A stretch of 64,000 nt of DNA from Odobenus rosmarus divergens. Lineage: Eukaryota; Chordata; Mammalia; Carnivora; Odobenidae. The notes beneath the pieces are model-generated. The model was not told the origin of the DNA. It ran no database searches and was given only the letters and a program-made list of their open reading frames with translations. The stretch is from NCBI RefSeq assembly GCF_000321225.1, contig NW_004450302.1, positions 283,417-347,416 on the forward strand, in the 5' to 3' direction. Below, piece by piece: positions 17,641 to 29,997 of the stretch. Positions within the stretch are counted from its first letter, which is position 1. Each line of letters opens with the position of its first letter. The translations under genes were made by a program, and so were the position numbers.

Positions 17641-19200
17641 TCCCTCGCAAATTGTGTCTTGGTTGACACCATGACAGTCAATGTGTTAGTGACCTAGATG
17701 ATTCTATTCTGATCATTTCTGTCAATCTGTCTAGTCTGATATTATTTCTGTCAGAATATCTAGAGGCTTTTGGTCAAAGGGCATAGTAGTTTTCCCCATG
17801 ACATCAAACTCAAAAGATAAACCATCCTTTAGGTCCTTTCCAGATGAATTCTATAATTTTGATGACCAGAATCCCTAACAACGCATCTAAACTAGAAAGG
17901 GCAGAGAGTTTTAGCTCACATGGATCCAATCCAGGCAACTGGTTGCGGCTTCCTGGATTAAGGTTATTAATAAGAGTTACACAGCCAGTCTAGAGTCAGC
18001 AGGAAAGAGTGTCATTATCAATTAGTAATGTCTGCTATGAGTACAGGACAGAAGAGTAGCAGCATGAATATTTTGTTTTTGTCATTTCTAATCTACACAT
18101 TTCTTAAACTATTTTCTATTTTCCATCCTCAATTCTTGAATGGATACAAGCTCCACTTTTTTTAGTAATGCTTCCTGCTATTATTCCTAAAACCATTAAT
18201 GGAGGGTATAGGAATATATAATGAGGCAGACAGAAAGCAGCCCACAAGACTGATTATCAAAGTACTTTTTAAAAAATATAAATTAGAATTATGGAAAGCT
18301 TACCCTGGTCCAGAATCTGTTCCTCTCAGCCTTTCATGTCCAGAAACTGGACTTTACCAGTGTATTCAGACGTGACGTGGAACTTCATGACAACTTAAAA
18401 TGACTGTATTCACACAACACTAATGTACAGATTAGAATGCCAGCTAATTAATTAACAATAAGGGACACGTCTTTCCAGGTATTCAAGGCCACTCAGAACA
18501 CTGACTTTCCTGCTGTACATGTACTTGACAGGATGAATTAGGAATCAGGAAGTTGCTGCATACACACAGAATTTGAACAGAAGTTAACAGAAAGACTTGA
18601 GGGACATTTCCTCCAGATCCCCCCGAGGCCAGGTAAGATATCTCTGCCACATGTTAGGCAACTCCCCTCTAGTGGCTGGACTATGTACCCAAATTCAGCA
18701 TCTCTCTCCTTAAGATGAGGCCAAAGGAAGTTTCCCAGACTCCCCTTTTGATATCCCTTGCTGACCACACTCCTTACCCAGTTGTTGGCCCTGGGAGATA
18801 GATTATATTTTGGTTTTACTAGTTCAGTTAGGAAGGCAACTATATTTCCTTTTCTCCCAAGTTCATGGGGATACCTCACTGTCACATCCATATTTATAGC
18901 TGAGACTACCTCTTTCAAGTAGCAAAGGGCAGCCCGTTGGTTCACTGTACATAAGAATGAAGCCTTATCATTTTAAAAGTACAAAAGAGATTGATACCTT
19001 ATAGGCTCCATGTATATTTACCACCGTGACTCTCCTAAAACATAGAATTTTTCCAGTCATTTTTTTAATACCATGTGTCTGTTCTTTAAAAGTTCCCTGT
19101 GATGAAGCTTAAATTAGTCATCCAACAGGTCATTTCCTACATCATTGAGGCTTCACTGTGTCTTGGATCACTATTATTTCTTTATTAAGTTTTAAATTTT
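17641..19200. other. Intergenic, nothing recognised
   Basis: No gene seen. A 135-codon open frame at 18538-18945 (minus strand) has no motif I recognise. Confidence 0.35.
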
Positions 19201-19201
19201 A

Positions 19202-19388
19202 GGGGCACCTAGATAGCTCAGTTGGTTAAGCATATGACTCCTGGTTTCAGCTCAGGTCATGATCTTGGGGGTCATGGGATCAAGACCCAAGTCAGGCTCT
19301 GCGCTCAGTGGGGAGTCTGCCTGAACATTTTCTCCCTCTGCCCCCCTACTTTTTCTCTCTCTCTCCCCCCCAAATAAATCTTTTTTAG
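19202..19388 (+). mobile_element. CAN SINE
   Basis: Plus-strand SINE (ggggcacctagatagctcagttggttaag...) with duplicated flank aagttttaaat on both sides. Confidence 0.9.
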
Positions 19389-19395
19389 AAAAGTT

Positions 19396-19475
19396 TTAAA
19401 TCTTAATTCCAATATAGTTAACATACAATGTAACATTAGTTACAGGTGCACAATACAGTGATTCAACAGGATCAC
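19396..19475 (+). mobile_element. L1-like 3' fragment
   Basis: 'aattccaatatagttaacatacaatgtaacattagttacaggtgcacaatacagtgattcaaca' is a common mammalian L1 3'-region sequence. Confidence 0.55.
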
Positions 19476-19479
19476 TATT

Positions 19480-20955
19480 GTTTCTGATCACTCTTTCCTT
19501 CCAGATACCTAAGTGCTATTTCACTTCTTGGTTCTTTGCATGTTCCCCTTTTCTTGCTTTCCCCAGATGCCCTAAGGAGCTATAAAATTCTACTTGCTTC
19601 TGTTCTCAAGTGCATTCCACACCCAATAATCTTCACTCCACCTTTGTTTCCCTCCTCACAATTCTTTTATCTTCTATGCCCACTCAGGATGCTGCAGCAA
19701 TACAAGACACAGATGTCTTCATTCCATCTCCATCCTTTCTTCCCTGATGACAGACGGTCTGGCTTCTGTGCCCTACAGTGTCCGGAAAATTCTGGCTTTC
19801 AGATCCCAAGGATCTTGTGGCAATATCATGGACATTGTTGTAGCCCTCATTCTCCCTGATCTCTCTTGCAGATTTTGAAACTCAAGACTTGGAAGAACCC
19901 CTGGGAGGTTCTGGAAACCCCAGCAGGTGAATCATTCATGCTTCAATCCATGATGTGACTTCTGGGGGCTCTTCTAGCTTTCCAGATCACTCCTTATTCA
20001 CTCCCTTTACCAGGTAGTTACTTTTCCCTCTATGCTTAGCCTAACTTTGAGGGTTTCCTCATCATTCAGTCTTAACCTTCTACTCTTCTCTCCCTTAAAA
20101 AACTCAGTTGTTCTCAAGGCTTCAACTATCACCCTGATATGGATGACACCTAGCCTCATGCACTCTCCTAAATTCTTCTATTAATTCTCTTTTTAAAGGG
20201 AATTTAAATTTTCCTTTAATTTGAGCAAATGGTCATGTTATATAATCAGCAAACTATAAAGACTGAGAATATGTATGTATTTTAGTTAGTAGCTTTGAGA
20301 GAACCCACTCGCCAACACTTGTATGACCTTTTCAGCAGCCAAACTGAAAAGTGACTTTGCAGTCCTAGTCCTACTTGCCATCTCTGAACTACTGAAATCT
20401 TCCAATTTGCTGATCACTCCACCTTCTTGAAATTCTCCTCTCCCTTGGCTTTCTTGAAACTTCTGTCTCCTAGCTCTCTCCTTTTTCCTTTGTGTTACCT
20501 TTCAACCTCTTTTGTTTCTCCTTAAATGTTACAGTTCCTCAAGGTTTTATCCTTGGTCCTCATCTCTACCAATTCTCCCTGCAAAATCTCATCCAGGTTC
20601 ATGGTTTCTCTTTGCCAGTAACTTCCAAATCTAGCCACAATTTCTGAATCCCAGACCCACACTGCAACTGCCTTTGGAATATCCATACCTGGTGTTGACA
20701 GGTGTTTCACCTCCAATCTTCCCTATCCTGAACTAATTATCTTTCCTACAAAACCTGTTCCTCCTTTGCATTCCCACATCAGTTAATGGTACTTCTCAAA
20801 GTCCAAAATTGGAAACCTCTTGTCATTTAACACTCCCTCCTTCTCCTTCATCAACCCCAAACTAAGCAATAATCAAATGCAACCATTCCTATCTTCTTTC
20901 TTCCCCTTCCTTCCACCCCACTACTTTCTTGAAGTTCTCATTGTCTCTTCCCCTC
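19480..20955. other. Intergenic, C/T-rich, nothing firm
   Basis: Pyrimidine-rich non-coding sequence, probably including old L2 material. The 107-codon open frame at 19536-19859 has no recognisable domain. Confidence 0.35.
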
Positions 20956-20959
20956 CCCC

Positions 20960-21780
20960 CAGACTCTTGCAAATCCTCCTATCTCATCTCCCTGCCTCCG
21001 GTTTCCCTATGATCCATCTAGTTTGCTGGCAACAATGTTATCTTTCTAAAAATTAGGGTCATGTTCATCCTCTGCTTAGCAACCTTTATTGGTCCACCCC
21101 CTGATTATAGGACCAAGTCCAAATTCCTTAAGATGGTATTAAAGGCCCTTCCCCAACTGGTTCCAACCTATTTTTCCAGTCTTATCTCTTGGAAGTCACT
21201 CATGCAAACTTTATGCCTCAGCCAAACCAAACTTTTCAGTTCTTCAAATATGACATGCATATTCACACCTCCTTTATACCCACCGGTCCCTCTGCCTCGA
21301 AATTTTCCCCCCACTCATTTTTTTCTTTTTTTAAGATTTTTACTTATTTGAGAGAGAGAGAATGAGAGAGAGCCAGAGAGGGAAGAGGGTCAGAGGGAGA
21401 AGCAGACTCCCCGCTGAGCAGGGAGCCTGACGTGGGACTCGATCCCGGGACTCCAGGATCATGACCTGAGCCGAAGGCAGTCACTTAACCAACTGAGCCA
21501 CCCAGGTGCCCCCCCACACTCATTTTTTTAAGATATCATTCAAATGGCATCTCCTATGTCCTCCAGAGACTGGTTTCTCTTTCTTGGTGTTTCATATACT
21601 TACATAAATCTTTATTATTAAAATCATCCTATTCCATAATTATTTGTATCTTATCCCCTACCCTCTACCCCCTAAGATATGGTTTCTTTGAGAGCAAGGA
21701 CCACATCTTACTTATCTTTGCATCTTCAGAACCCCATAAAGGGTTTCTGGTATATAATATATATTCAGTGAATGACTTGT
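20960..21780 (+). repeat. L2 (LINE2) 3' fragment, interrupted by a SINE
   Basis: 'ctcctctgcttagcaacctttattggtccaccccctgattataggaccaagtccaaattcctta' and 'aagatatcattcaaatggcatctcctatgtcctccagag' are the two halves of an L2-type relic, split by the CAN SINE at about 21324-21512. Confidence 0.65.
21324..21512 (-). mobile_element. CAN SINE inside an L2 relic
   Basis: Minus-strand SINE ending gagccacccaggtgccc, with duplicated flank cactcatttttt on both sides. Confidence 0.92.
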
Positions 21781-21789
21781 ATAAAAATG

Positions 21790-24615
21790 GGGAAATCAGA
21801 GCCGAAGTGCCTGACCCTTCCCTGCAGAAGGTGAAGGGAAAGGCCTAGAGACAAAAAAAGAACCCTCTTTACCCTCTTTTCTGCTTCACCTGATATAATA
21901 GTCAGTTGTACTAACTGAAAGAATACAGAAAAGTCCTTCCTGCAAAATTTTTATCACCACAATGCCTGAAATTCCACTTAGGTAAAAGATACATTTTTTA
22001 AATGTGAATAGCTTTGGTGAACACCTCTCCGCCCCTACCCACCTTTGTCAGTAAGTCACACCTTAGATGAATTAGACTAACCAGATGGTTATCCTCCTAG
22101 AACCTATTCCCACAGCAGGCTGAAAAGTCTCAAAGAGAAGGAAGGAGAAGAAAACAGGAAATGGAGCATATCAGGGAAGGACAAACTAAACTGGGACGTG
22201 GCTTTAGCATGCCGGGGAGCCCCTCTGGAGCATGGGACGCTGGAGAGCTGGAGGTGGGGGGCTGCTGAGAAGAAGAGAGCAGCAAAACAAAAATCCAAAC
22301 TCAGTGACAGAAACTTCGGTAGGTACTCATTCTTCTACTCCTCCCCAGAGATGGGGGAAAACACCCTCTCTCACACTCAGCAAAAGCAGCCCCACCTTTG
22401 AACGCAGGTTTGGCTCTTCAGGGAAAGAACTCACCTTCCATTGTTACATCACTCCTGCTAACTCTTGTAACCTAAGTATTGTTCCCACCTACTGCCCCCC
22501 CGCCCCTTATCCTGCCTTTCATCTAGGGAGGAGGCGAGGCAGAGAGGGGTGAGCCGGTTTCTGTAGTCTCAAGACATAGGCTGCCACAGCGGATCAGATC
22601 TCATTTGATTCTATGACCTGAGACCTTCTCTTTCCTCCTCCCTTACCTGCAGCATCAAGCAGGGTTTCTGAGAGGAAGGTTGGAAGGAAGAAGCCCAGAG
22701 TGTTTCCATAGAGCAAACGTAACAAGTAACCAGGAACATTTTCAGTCCTATGTAACGTGTGTCAACATACCTTAAAGAAACTAAAAGCCAAGAGCTGTCT
22801 GGGAGGATGCCCGATTCATACGGAATGTATGACTTTTGTTGGGGTTTCAGTAAACTAGCCTTCCAGAGCACCCCAGTTCCTATCCTCCAAGCCCTGTTCT
22901 CTGCCTTCCTTTGATTCTAGAAGCCATTGATATTCTTCCAGTGAATTCCCTTGCTTGATGCGACCACTCTGTTTCTGATTGCCATGATTAGCTACACTGT
23001 GAAGCCTACCTGGATCTTCCTGGAACAGATGCTCAGTTCCATCCTCCGTTCCGCATACTCTAGGCATAAATCTACCACCCTGTTCTCTACCTAGAATTAT
23101 GCTAAGTGTCAGGAAAGAAACATGAATAATATATGGTCTCTGCCTTCAAAGAGCCTATACTCTGATAAGCATGTATTTCATGGTATTGCAATCGTTCACT
23201 TTCCTATTAACCTCCTGGCCTGCCATACAGTAGAACCCAAGCAGGAAACAGCAGGCACACTGGCGTTAGGAAAAACTAAGGAGAGTCTAATACATAGACT
23301 ATTTGCAAAAGTGTGGGCATGGTGTAAGGAAACCACCAGTAGCTATTATTAAGCTATTATTACCCCCATGCCCAAAAAGACAAAGGAAAGGCATTCAGAA
23401 TGGGAAAGTCAAATAAAGAGCGTCATCTTGAAAGGAGCTGTGGCTTTTAATGAAAGGCCACACCCAACTGGTAGGGGTCAGGGGAATAAAGACCCCAAAC
23501 TCATTCTCCTCCCTCTCTTCCTCCCATTTACTGATTGGGTCCCCACTGGCCAAACCTAATGAAAGCCTGAGAGCAGCTATCTTCCTGGAGCAGGAGAGCA
23601 GGAGATAAAAGGGAGAAGGCGGATCCAGAGGGGCAAATGGCTTTGCAGCGTTGGCACTCAGTACACGTTTGCTGAATTAGATGCTTACTACTACATGTAT
23701 GCAGACAGTTTCTAGGTTCGCTTTTCTCTTATTAGTTCTCAAGTAGCTACATTAGTGTCTTACTTGACAGTTTTCCTGATACACACAAGTTTAATTCTCT
23801 TGTTCCTCCCTGCTACAGAAATATATATACCTACATTAAAAAGACAATTGTCAAAAAAAAAAAAAGACAATTGTCTTGAATCTAACTTCCCAATAATCAG
23901 CATCCACTCTTGAAACCCTGATGAAGGCTCAGACTCTTCTGTCTTTCCCTGCATTCTCACCCCCTCCCTCCTGTGCACCTAAGTGTAACAAAATCACGGG
24001 CCCTTAGGGGAAGACATGAGAAGGCAGAACAATCCCCATGCTCTGGGAAGGGGGTGCAATAGACAGACATGGAGATCACGGCATGAAGGAGTGGGCTGGC
24101 ACAGAGCTCCCCCTTGCAGACATTTGGGATGCTTAGGACAGACCAGGAGATAAGGAAGGAAGAAGTGCCAGAGAGAAAGTCGGAAGAAGAGGTGACTTCC
24201 AGAAATTAGGAGCAGACATCTGGAACAGAACTCTGAGATATGGGCATGGAAGCAGGAAGAGATCCGTGCATACATTAAAAAATAAGAAAATTTGTGCCTT
24301 CTCGTCAGTCTATTCCCCCACACACATCCTGACAGATTAAATCACATTTTTGCTTAAGGCTGCCCTTTTAAGTGCGAAACTGTGCTTTCAACAGATTTCT
24401 GCCCAAAATAACCTCTCTTCTCCTTACCAAGAACTGAAAATCCTATCATGGGGAACAATTTCTCATTTCTCAATTGAAGAACAAGCTCAAAATGCAAATG
24501 CTTGGGTATCTGGAATAGCACAGTGAATAAGGCTCTATTTCTACTTGTGTAAATGAACACTATCATATCTTTTCCTTAGATAGAAAAGGGGGTTAAAACA
24601 CAAGAAAGCCCATGG
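21790..24615. other. Intergenic, nothing recognised
   Basis: About 2.8 kb with no gene signature. It contains the poly(A)-with-duplication site at 23839-23875. Several 60-110 codon open frames have no domain features. Confidence 0.35.
23839..23875 (+). mobile_element. Poly(A) run between short direct repeats
   Basis: The 14-mer aaaagacaattgtc occurs twice, separated only by a run of A, as expected of an L1-mediated insertion so 5'-truncated that only the poly(A) tail remains. The core gacaattgtc is a perfect palindrome, so slippage or palindrome-driven duplication is an alternative. Confidence 0.45.
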
Positions 24616-24617
24616 TT

Positions 24618-24818
24618 GGGCGCCTGGGTGGCTCGATCGGTTAAGCATCTGCCTTTGGCTCAGGTCATGATCCCAAGGTCCTGGGATGGAGCCCCGCGTC
24701 GGGTTCCCTGCTTGGCGGGAAGCCTGCTTCTCCTCTGCCTGCCGCTCCCCCTGCTTGTGTGCTCTCTCTCTCTGAAATAAATAAATAAAATCTTTTTAAA
24801 AATTTTTTTAAAAGAGAG
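24618..24818 (+). mobile_element. CAN SINE
   Basis: Plus-strand SINE (ggcgcctgggtggctcgatcggttaag...) with tail; flanks aagaaagcccatgg / ggaaagcccttgg look like a worn duplication. Confidence 0.92.
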
Positions 24819-25174
24819 AAGGAAAGCCCTTGGCTTCAGACGAAGGGCAGAGAGATTTTAACCCAGAGAAGAAAGGGCGAAGAAGACAGCCAATGACAAA
24901 ATTTAGCAACTCCACAGTTCTGTCCAAAGGAGTGTGAGATATGCATGGATATCTAGAATCAGCACATGCTCAGTTGCTGAACTTAGGAGGAACTCTGGTC
25001 AAGAGGCATGCACAACAACCGTCAAAAATCTAAAGCCCATAACTGTCCCGTGAGGGCCCCTGGCACATACTTCAGCATTCAATAAGTATGTCTTGAGTAA
25101 ATGTGTGATATAATTAGGGTTATGAGTTTTAAAGACCACTCTGGATTAACGTGAGGGAGTAGGGAGAAGAGGGT

Positions 25175-25350
25175 AAGGGAGAGAACAAGCACTTACTGAG
25201 TGCCTACTATGTACCAGGCATTAATACTTGTTTCTCGTTTGTTTTCCCAACATCTTTTGGAAGTTGTACAGATGAGGAAACTGAGACAAACTCATAAGTA
25301 ACTTTTATCCAGCCTGGAAAACAGGGAACACACATCTGTTTGATTCCTAA
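25175..25350 (+). repeat. MIR-family relic
   Basis: 'gcacttactgagtgcctactatgtaccaggcatt...cagatgaggaaactgagacaaactcataagtaac' is characteristic of MIR. Confidence 0.8.
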
Positions 25351-25965
25351 GTATATACACTACCGGGCACAGACTCCCTGGAAGGGGACTGGTAGTTGGC
25401 TTGCAAAGCTACACAAAGAAGAAAGGAAACGAACAAGGCGCACGAGCATGAGAACGTTATGAATACAGGGGTCAGAAGGAAACAAAGCTTTTCTGCGAGA
25501 GGCATGCCTGCAGGGTTTCAATAAAAAATGATCATTTATCATGGTTCAAACCCAAAGTCATGAAATGATCTCTGTTTTTCCCAGCCTCACATAGTTTCCT
25601 GTCATACATAACCAACACCCGGGGGAGGCATCATTTGAGCATATATGGCCCATCAATCTCTAAATTAAGTAGAGAAATTAAGCTGATGCCCAAAAACTAG
25701 ATATTTTTTACACACTGTTCTTTAAAGATGATGCAATGTTACACTGTTACATATATAAAGCTCTACAATATCTCCACAGTGCACTGACTTTGAGGCTATA
25801 TACTGTGATCTTAGACCTCTGCTACATTTGCACACAATGGCTTATGGCTCTGGGTTCTGACAGCACAGCAGGGCTGGAAGTGGCTATGGTCTGTTAAGGC
25901 CCTGGGGGAAGCTATGACATTGTAGGGGGCTCAGAGAATTAGAGGGCATTAGGCTCTCTTTTCAG

Positions 25966-26040
25966 AAGGGAGTCTGCTTCTCCCTCTCTCACTGTGCTCT
26001 CTCTCTCTCAAATAAATAAATAAAATCTTTTTTTAAAAAA
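25966..26040 (+). mobile_element. 3' fragment of a CAN SINE
   Basis: Only the SINE's last part is present: ggagtctgcttctccctctctc...aaataaataaataaaatcttttt. The tRNA-like head is missing. Confidence 0.75.
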
Positions 26041-26114
26041 GTATTCATTGTTTATCTGAAATTTAAATTTACTTAGGCATTCTGTATATTTATTTACTAA
26101 ATCTGATAACACTG

Positions 26115-26170
26115 GTAACTTTGTAATCTCCCGGAAATTTTTGTAACTTTGTAATCTCCCGGAAATTTTT
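26115..26170 (+). repeat. Perfect 28-bp tandem duplication
   Basis: Two identical copies of a 28-bp unit beginning gtaactttgtaatctcccgg lie back to back, about 130 bp upstream of the keratin pseudogene's first recognisable exon. Identity suggests a recent event. Confidence 0.85.
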
Positions 26171-26299
26171 TAAAACCTTAACAATGATCTCTAAAATCTA
26201 CATTTCCAGTTTTATCGTTTTAATCTATTTGCATTATCATATTCCAGATGCAAAAACCAAGTAACCTGTGACATTTCAAATTATTTTATTTTGGATCAG

Positions 26300-27237
26300 T
26301 ACATGAAGGGTACCACGAAAAGCACCTCATGTTGAAGTTAATGTAGAAATCAGTGTGTCCCGGGAGTGGACATGACTGCCCTGCTGGACCAGATGAGGAG
26401 GCAGTATGAGGTCTTGGCAGAACAAAGCCATAGAAAGGCTGAGGCCTGGTTTATGGAAAGGTTAGCCAATCAACATGAAAAAAAAATCATCCAGCACTAA
26501 GCTGATACCAAGTGTTTATATTTTTATTCCACTCTCAGGCTTCAGAGTAAAGAACTGAATGGGCATGCATTGGCTTCTGCTGACGAGTACCAGCAGGAAT
26601 AAGATGGCTGAGTTGCAGCAAACCCTCCAGACACTGGAATTAAAGCCTCAGGCCCAACCATCTAGTAAGAATGTTGCAATGTGTTGTTCTGAAAGTCCAA
26701 ATTGTTCTCCACATATGACAGTTACAAGACTGATCACAGATTTCTCAAACCATTTTAGGTCTCCATAGAATAATCTCTTCACTGTAAAAACTAAAAGCGA
26801 TTCTGTTTAAGGTTAAACAATAGAGGAACGGTAAATCAGAAAAAGAGAGGAAGGCACGGTGCCAAGAACAGTTTATTTAAAATTACAAATCAAGTTCTGT
26901 CTGGTAGTAGTTTTAGATTATGTTCTGTTTTTCTACATTGCTCTGTTTTTCTACAATGCTCTGTTTTTCTCCACTGTAATTTTTAGTGAATCATCTTTTC
27001 ACTTTTATTGTCCATTCCTGCAGGAACAATCCTTTGAATCCAGTTTGACAAAAACTGAAAGTAACCAACTACTATGGTAAGCTTTCACAAATGCAAGAAC
27101 TGATGAGCAATCTGGAGGGTCAAGTTCAACAAATCAGGACTCGAGTAGAGAGCCAGATGTTGACTATGAACAACTCCTGAGATTTGACCGGTGAATGAGA
27201 TTGAAAAGTACTATAAACTAATGAATGGAATGTCTAG
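26300..27237 (+). pseudogene. Unprocessed type I keratin pseudogene (exons 4-6)
   Basis: Three decayed exons in keratin order with intron remnants. Exon 4-like 26300-26460 (161 bp versus 162 normal) reads EVNVEI, then [20 protein letters not shown] and [10 protein letters not shown] in another frame. Exon 5-like 26546-26664 reads SKELNGHALASADEYQQ, then KMAELQQTLQTLE after a shift, and ends at GTAAGA. Exon 6-like 27024-27237 (214 bp versus 218) reads ESSLTKTE, KLSQMQELMSNLEGQVQQIRT, DYEQLL and NEIEKYYKLM across several frames. Frameshifts and stops break every exon. Spacing (85 and about 360 bp) resembles KRT10 introns 4 and 5, so this is a dead tandem gene, not a retrocopy. Exons 1-3 and 7-8 were not found. 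I cannot say which keratin it was. Confidence 0.88.
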
Positions 27238-27239
27238 GT

Positions 27240-27645
27240 AAGTGTAAAATAATCCACTAAAACCCTAGCCCTCTATTAAATACTCAGTTCTTAAATTGCT
27301 TGTGTATATATACTAAAACCTAAAATATCAGGCCAAACAGCACTTGCCATGAAATAATTTACCACTGTGACTGACCCACTCCTACATAATCAAATCCATT
27401 ACCCTCAAAACATACCACATCACAAGGTGTCTGCAGAACACCTGTGAAAATAATATTTTAAAATCACTTAAACAAAAAGGAATGTTCTTCAAATCTGCTT
27501 ACTTTTTTAAAATTCCATTTAGCTCATTTACAAGTAGGAAATGTAAGCCCATCCTAAAACAGGCCTGGTTACAATAAAAAGGTCCCCTCCTCACCACTGT
27601 TTCTGGGACAGTCTTTGAAACCACAAAGCAAAGTTTAATTGAATA
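27240..27645. other. Spacer after the pseudogene, nothing recognised
   Basis: AT-rich; I looked here for keratin exons 7-8 and found none. Confidence 0.4.
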
Positions 27646-27649
27646 TCTG

Positions 27650-27895
27650 ACAGTGAAAGGTAGGGGTTAAGAGTGTAGGATCTAGAGAAGACAAGAGTTG
27701 GTTTCAATTCCGGCTCAGATACTAATAGCTGTATCACCCTGTGCCCAACATGTAAGCACCATACATATGTTTCAGTTTCCTCCTCTGTTAAAAAGGGTCT
27801 AAAAATAGTATCTGCCATACAGGGTTGTTCCATGAGAAAACGTACATAGAGCCCTTAACAGTGTCTGGCACAGAGTAAATGTTAAATAAATGTTA
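27650..27895 (+). repeat. MIR SINE relic
   Basis: 'aattccggctcagatactaatagctgt...gtttcagtttcctcctctgttaaaaa...agcccttaacagtgtctggcacagagtaaatg' is a clear MIR. Confidence 0.85.
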
Positions 27896-27899
27896 GTGA

Positions 27900-28790
27900 T
27901 GAAAGTTCTTGCTATTCATAATATTCTTACGCTTAGCAGCTTGATGGCTATCAGTGTGACTGACTATTATAGCAGTTATCCCCATAGGGTTACAGAGTCC
28001 ATGTCACTGGATAGTTCATGTTTGTTTTTGTTTTTGTTTTTTTAAAACAATTCTACTAGATTATATTTAGATTGTAGCATTTATATTCCAAATGTCAAAA
28101 AAAAAAAAATACAACATCTTACGGTTCTATAAATATCCACTCATTTATATGTAAGCTCTAGGACTAAAAAATTCTAACCTTAGCTCCACATTTTAACCAA
28201 AATGATCACTATAGGAAATATTAGTGAGTCACCAAAAAATTTGGTACCTTTTGGATTATGGAAGTTGGAAAATCCCAAAGCAACAGAATCCCTTCATGGC
28301 ACAGTTTACTTTCAAATTAATTTAGATAATATACCACTTGCTCAAGACTTAGAGTAAAAACCTTATTAAAAGCAGTTAATCTCCATAATGGGTGTTAGCT
28401 GTCCAGAAAAGCCAGCATAATAAAAGGATTAGCACTGCAATTATGCATGGTGGCTAATTGCTCTGATTTGTTATTTTAATGACTGGTCTGGCGCTGAGGA
28501 CAATCCTGCGAAAGAAGTAAGAACCTCCAGAAACCCAAGAGGAAGGACCCTCAGAAAGTTAAGGCTGAGTCTAGCCAGGGTATAAGACAAGTCTGACCCT
28601 TCCAAGAGCAGAATTCTTGCCCCATTAATTCTTTATTTGTCTGTTTTTTCCATCACAAATGAAATTATATTAAAGAAGGCTTATCTAATCTGAGAAAGAA
28701 AAGAGAATCCCTATATTCTTGTTACTTTTCTAAGTTACAAGACTGGAAAATACAATTCTAGGTCACCTCCAGAGTTTTAAGTTACTTGCT
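27900..28790. other. Intergenic, nothing recognised
   Basis: AT-rich, with a (GTTTTT)n stretch near 28020 and poly(A) near 28098. No gene seen. Confidence 0.35.
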
Positions 28791-28794
28791 ACGT

Positions 28795-28995
28795 TAAAGC
28801 AAAAGCTCTAAAGATAGATCTGTATTCAAATCCCAGCTGAGTCCTTTCACTGAACAATTTTGGGCAAGCTACTTAATTTTTCAGTTAAAAGCTACCTCAC
28901 ACAATTGCTGTCAGGATTTGATGAGACAAAAATTCAGGTCAAGTGCTTGGCACGAGTTCTGGAACCTAGAATAAGTCTCAATAAGCTTTAATTAT
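28795..28995 (+). repeat. MIR-family relic
   Basis: 'attcaaatcccagctgagtcctttcactgaacaattttgggcaagctacttaat...gtcaagtgcttggcacgagttctgg' fits MIR. Confidence 0.8.
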
Positions 28996-29187
28996 CTGAG
29001 GACTGACTTTGCAAATGTTACTTACATATTTATTTAATAAATTTAATCCAAGAAATTAAAGTTCTTTGGGTGTTATCTCTCATCAACCTTGTAGAGGGAG
29101 GCCACAGAGTGGTCATGGTAAATTTTCTCCATTGCTATTATGTGTTACATTTAAATAATAATTTAAATCTATTCCTTACCATTCCCA

Positions 29188-29190
<3 letters not shown>

Positions 29191-29231
<41 letters not shown>
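29191..29231 (+). repeat. (CA)n microsatellite
   Basis: About 20 uninterrupted CA units. Confidence 0.97.
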
Positions 29232-29232
<1 letters not shown>

Positions 29233-29289
29233 TGATTTAGACAAAGAGCTTTTCTGTTTGTTATGAAACTGACAAACTGTTCGATTCTT

Positions 29290-29477
29290 TTTTTTTTTTA
29301 AGATTTTATTTATTTATTTGACAGAGAGAGACAAAACAAGAGAAGGAACACAAGCAGGGGGAGTGGAAGAGGGAGAAGCAGGCTTCCCGCTGAGCAGGGA
29401 GCCCGATATGGGGCTCGATGCCAGGACATGACCTGAGCCGAAGGCAGATGCTTAACGACTGAGCCACCCAGGTGCCC
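29290..29477 (-). mobile_element. CAN SINE, minus strand
   Basis: Clean minus-strand SINE bracketed by the direct repeat aaactgttcgattcttt at about 29274-29290 and 29478-29494. Confidence 0.95.
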
Positions 29478-29506
29478 CAAACTGTTCGATTCTTTAAAGT
29501 ATTTTA

Positions 29507-29701
29507 GGGGCACCTGGGTGGCTCAGATGGTTAAGCGTCTGCCTTCCGCTCAGGTCATGATCTCCAGGTCCTGGGATCAAACCCCACATCGGGTTCCCTG
29601 CTCGGCGGGGAGCCTGCTTCTCCCTCTCCCTCTACTGTTCCCCTGCTTATGCTCTCGCTCTCTCCGTCAAATAAACAAATAAAATCTTTAAAAGAAAAAA
29701 A
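29507..29701 (+). mobile_element. CAN SINE, plus strand
   Basis: Full-length SINE (ggggcacctgggtggctcagatgg...) bracketed by aaagtatttta, only about 30 bp downstream of the previous SINE in opposite orientation. Confidence 0.95.
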
Positions 29702-29809
29702 TAAAGTATTTTAAAAATCTCTAAGCAATAAAATTAAGAGATTAACTTCATAAGATTTTTTAAATTTAAGCACATTACATATATTCATTTAAAATTACTA
29801 GAGTGGGAG

Positions 29810-29997
29810 GGCGCCTGGGTGGCTCAGTTGGTTAAGCGACTGCCTTCGGCTCAGGTCATGATCCCGGAGTCCTGGGATTGAGTCCCACATCAGGCTCCCG
29901 GCTCCGCGGGGCGCCTGCTTCTCCCTCTGACCTTCTCCCCTCTCATGCTGTTTCTCTCTCTCTCAAATAAATAAATAAAATCTTTAAAAAAAAAAAA
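29810..29997 (+). mobile_element. CAN SINE, plus strand
   Basis: Full-length SINE (ggcgcctgggtggctcagttggttaagcg...) bracketed by the 17-bp direct repeat aaaattactagagtggg. Confidence 0.95.

Noticed and set aside
18538..18945. 135-codon minus-strand open frame
   Set aside because: No recognisable motif, splice structure or neighbour; compatible with chance in 64 kb. A protein-database search would settle it.
19536..19859. 107-codon open frame in C/T-rich sequence
   Set aside because: Biased composition and no family features.
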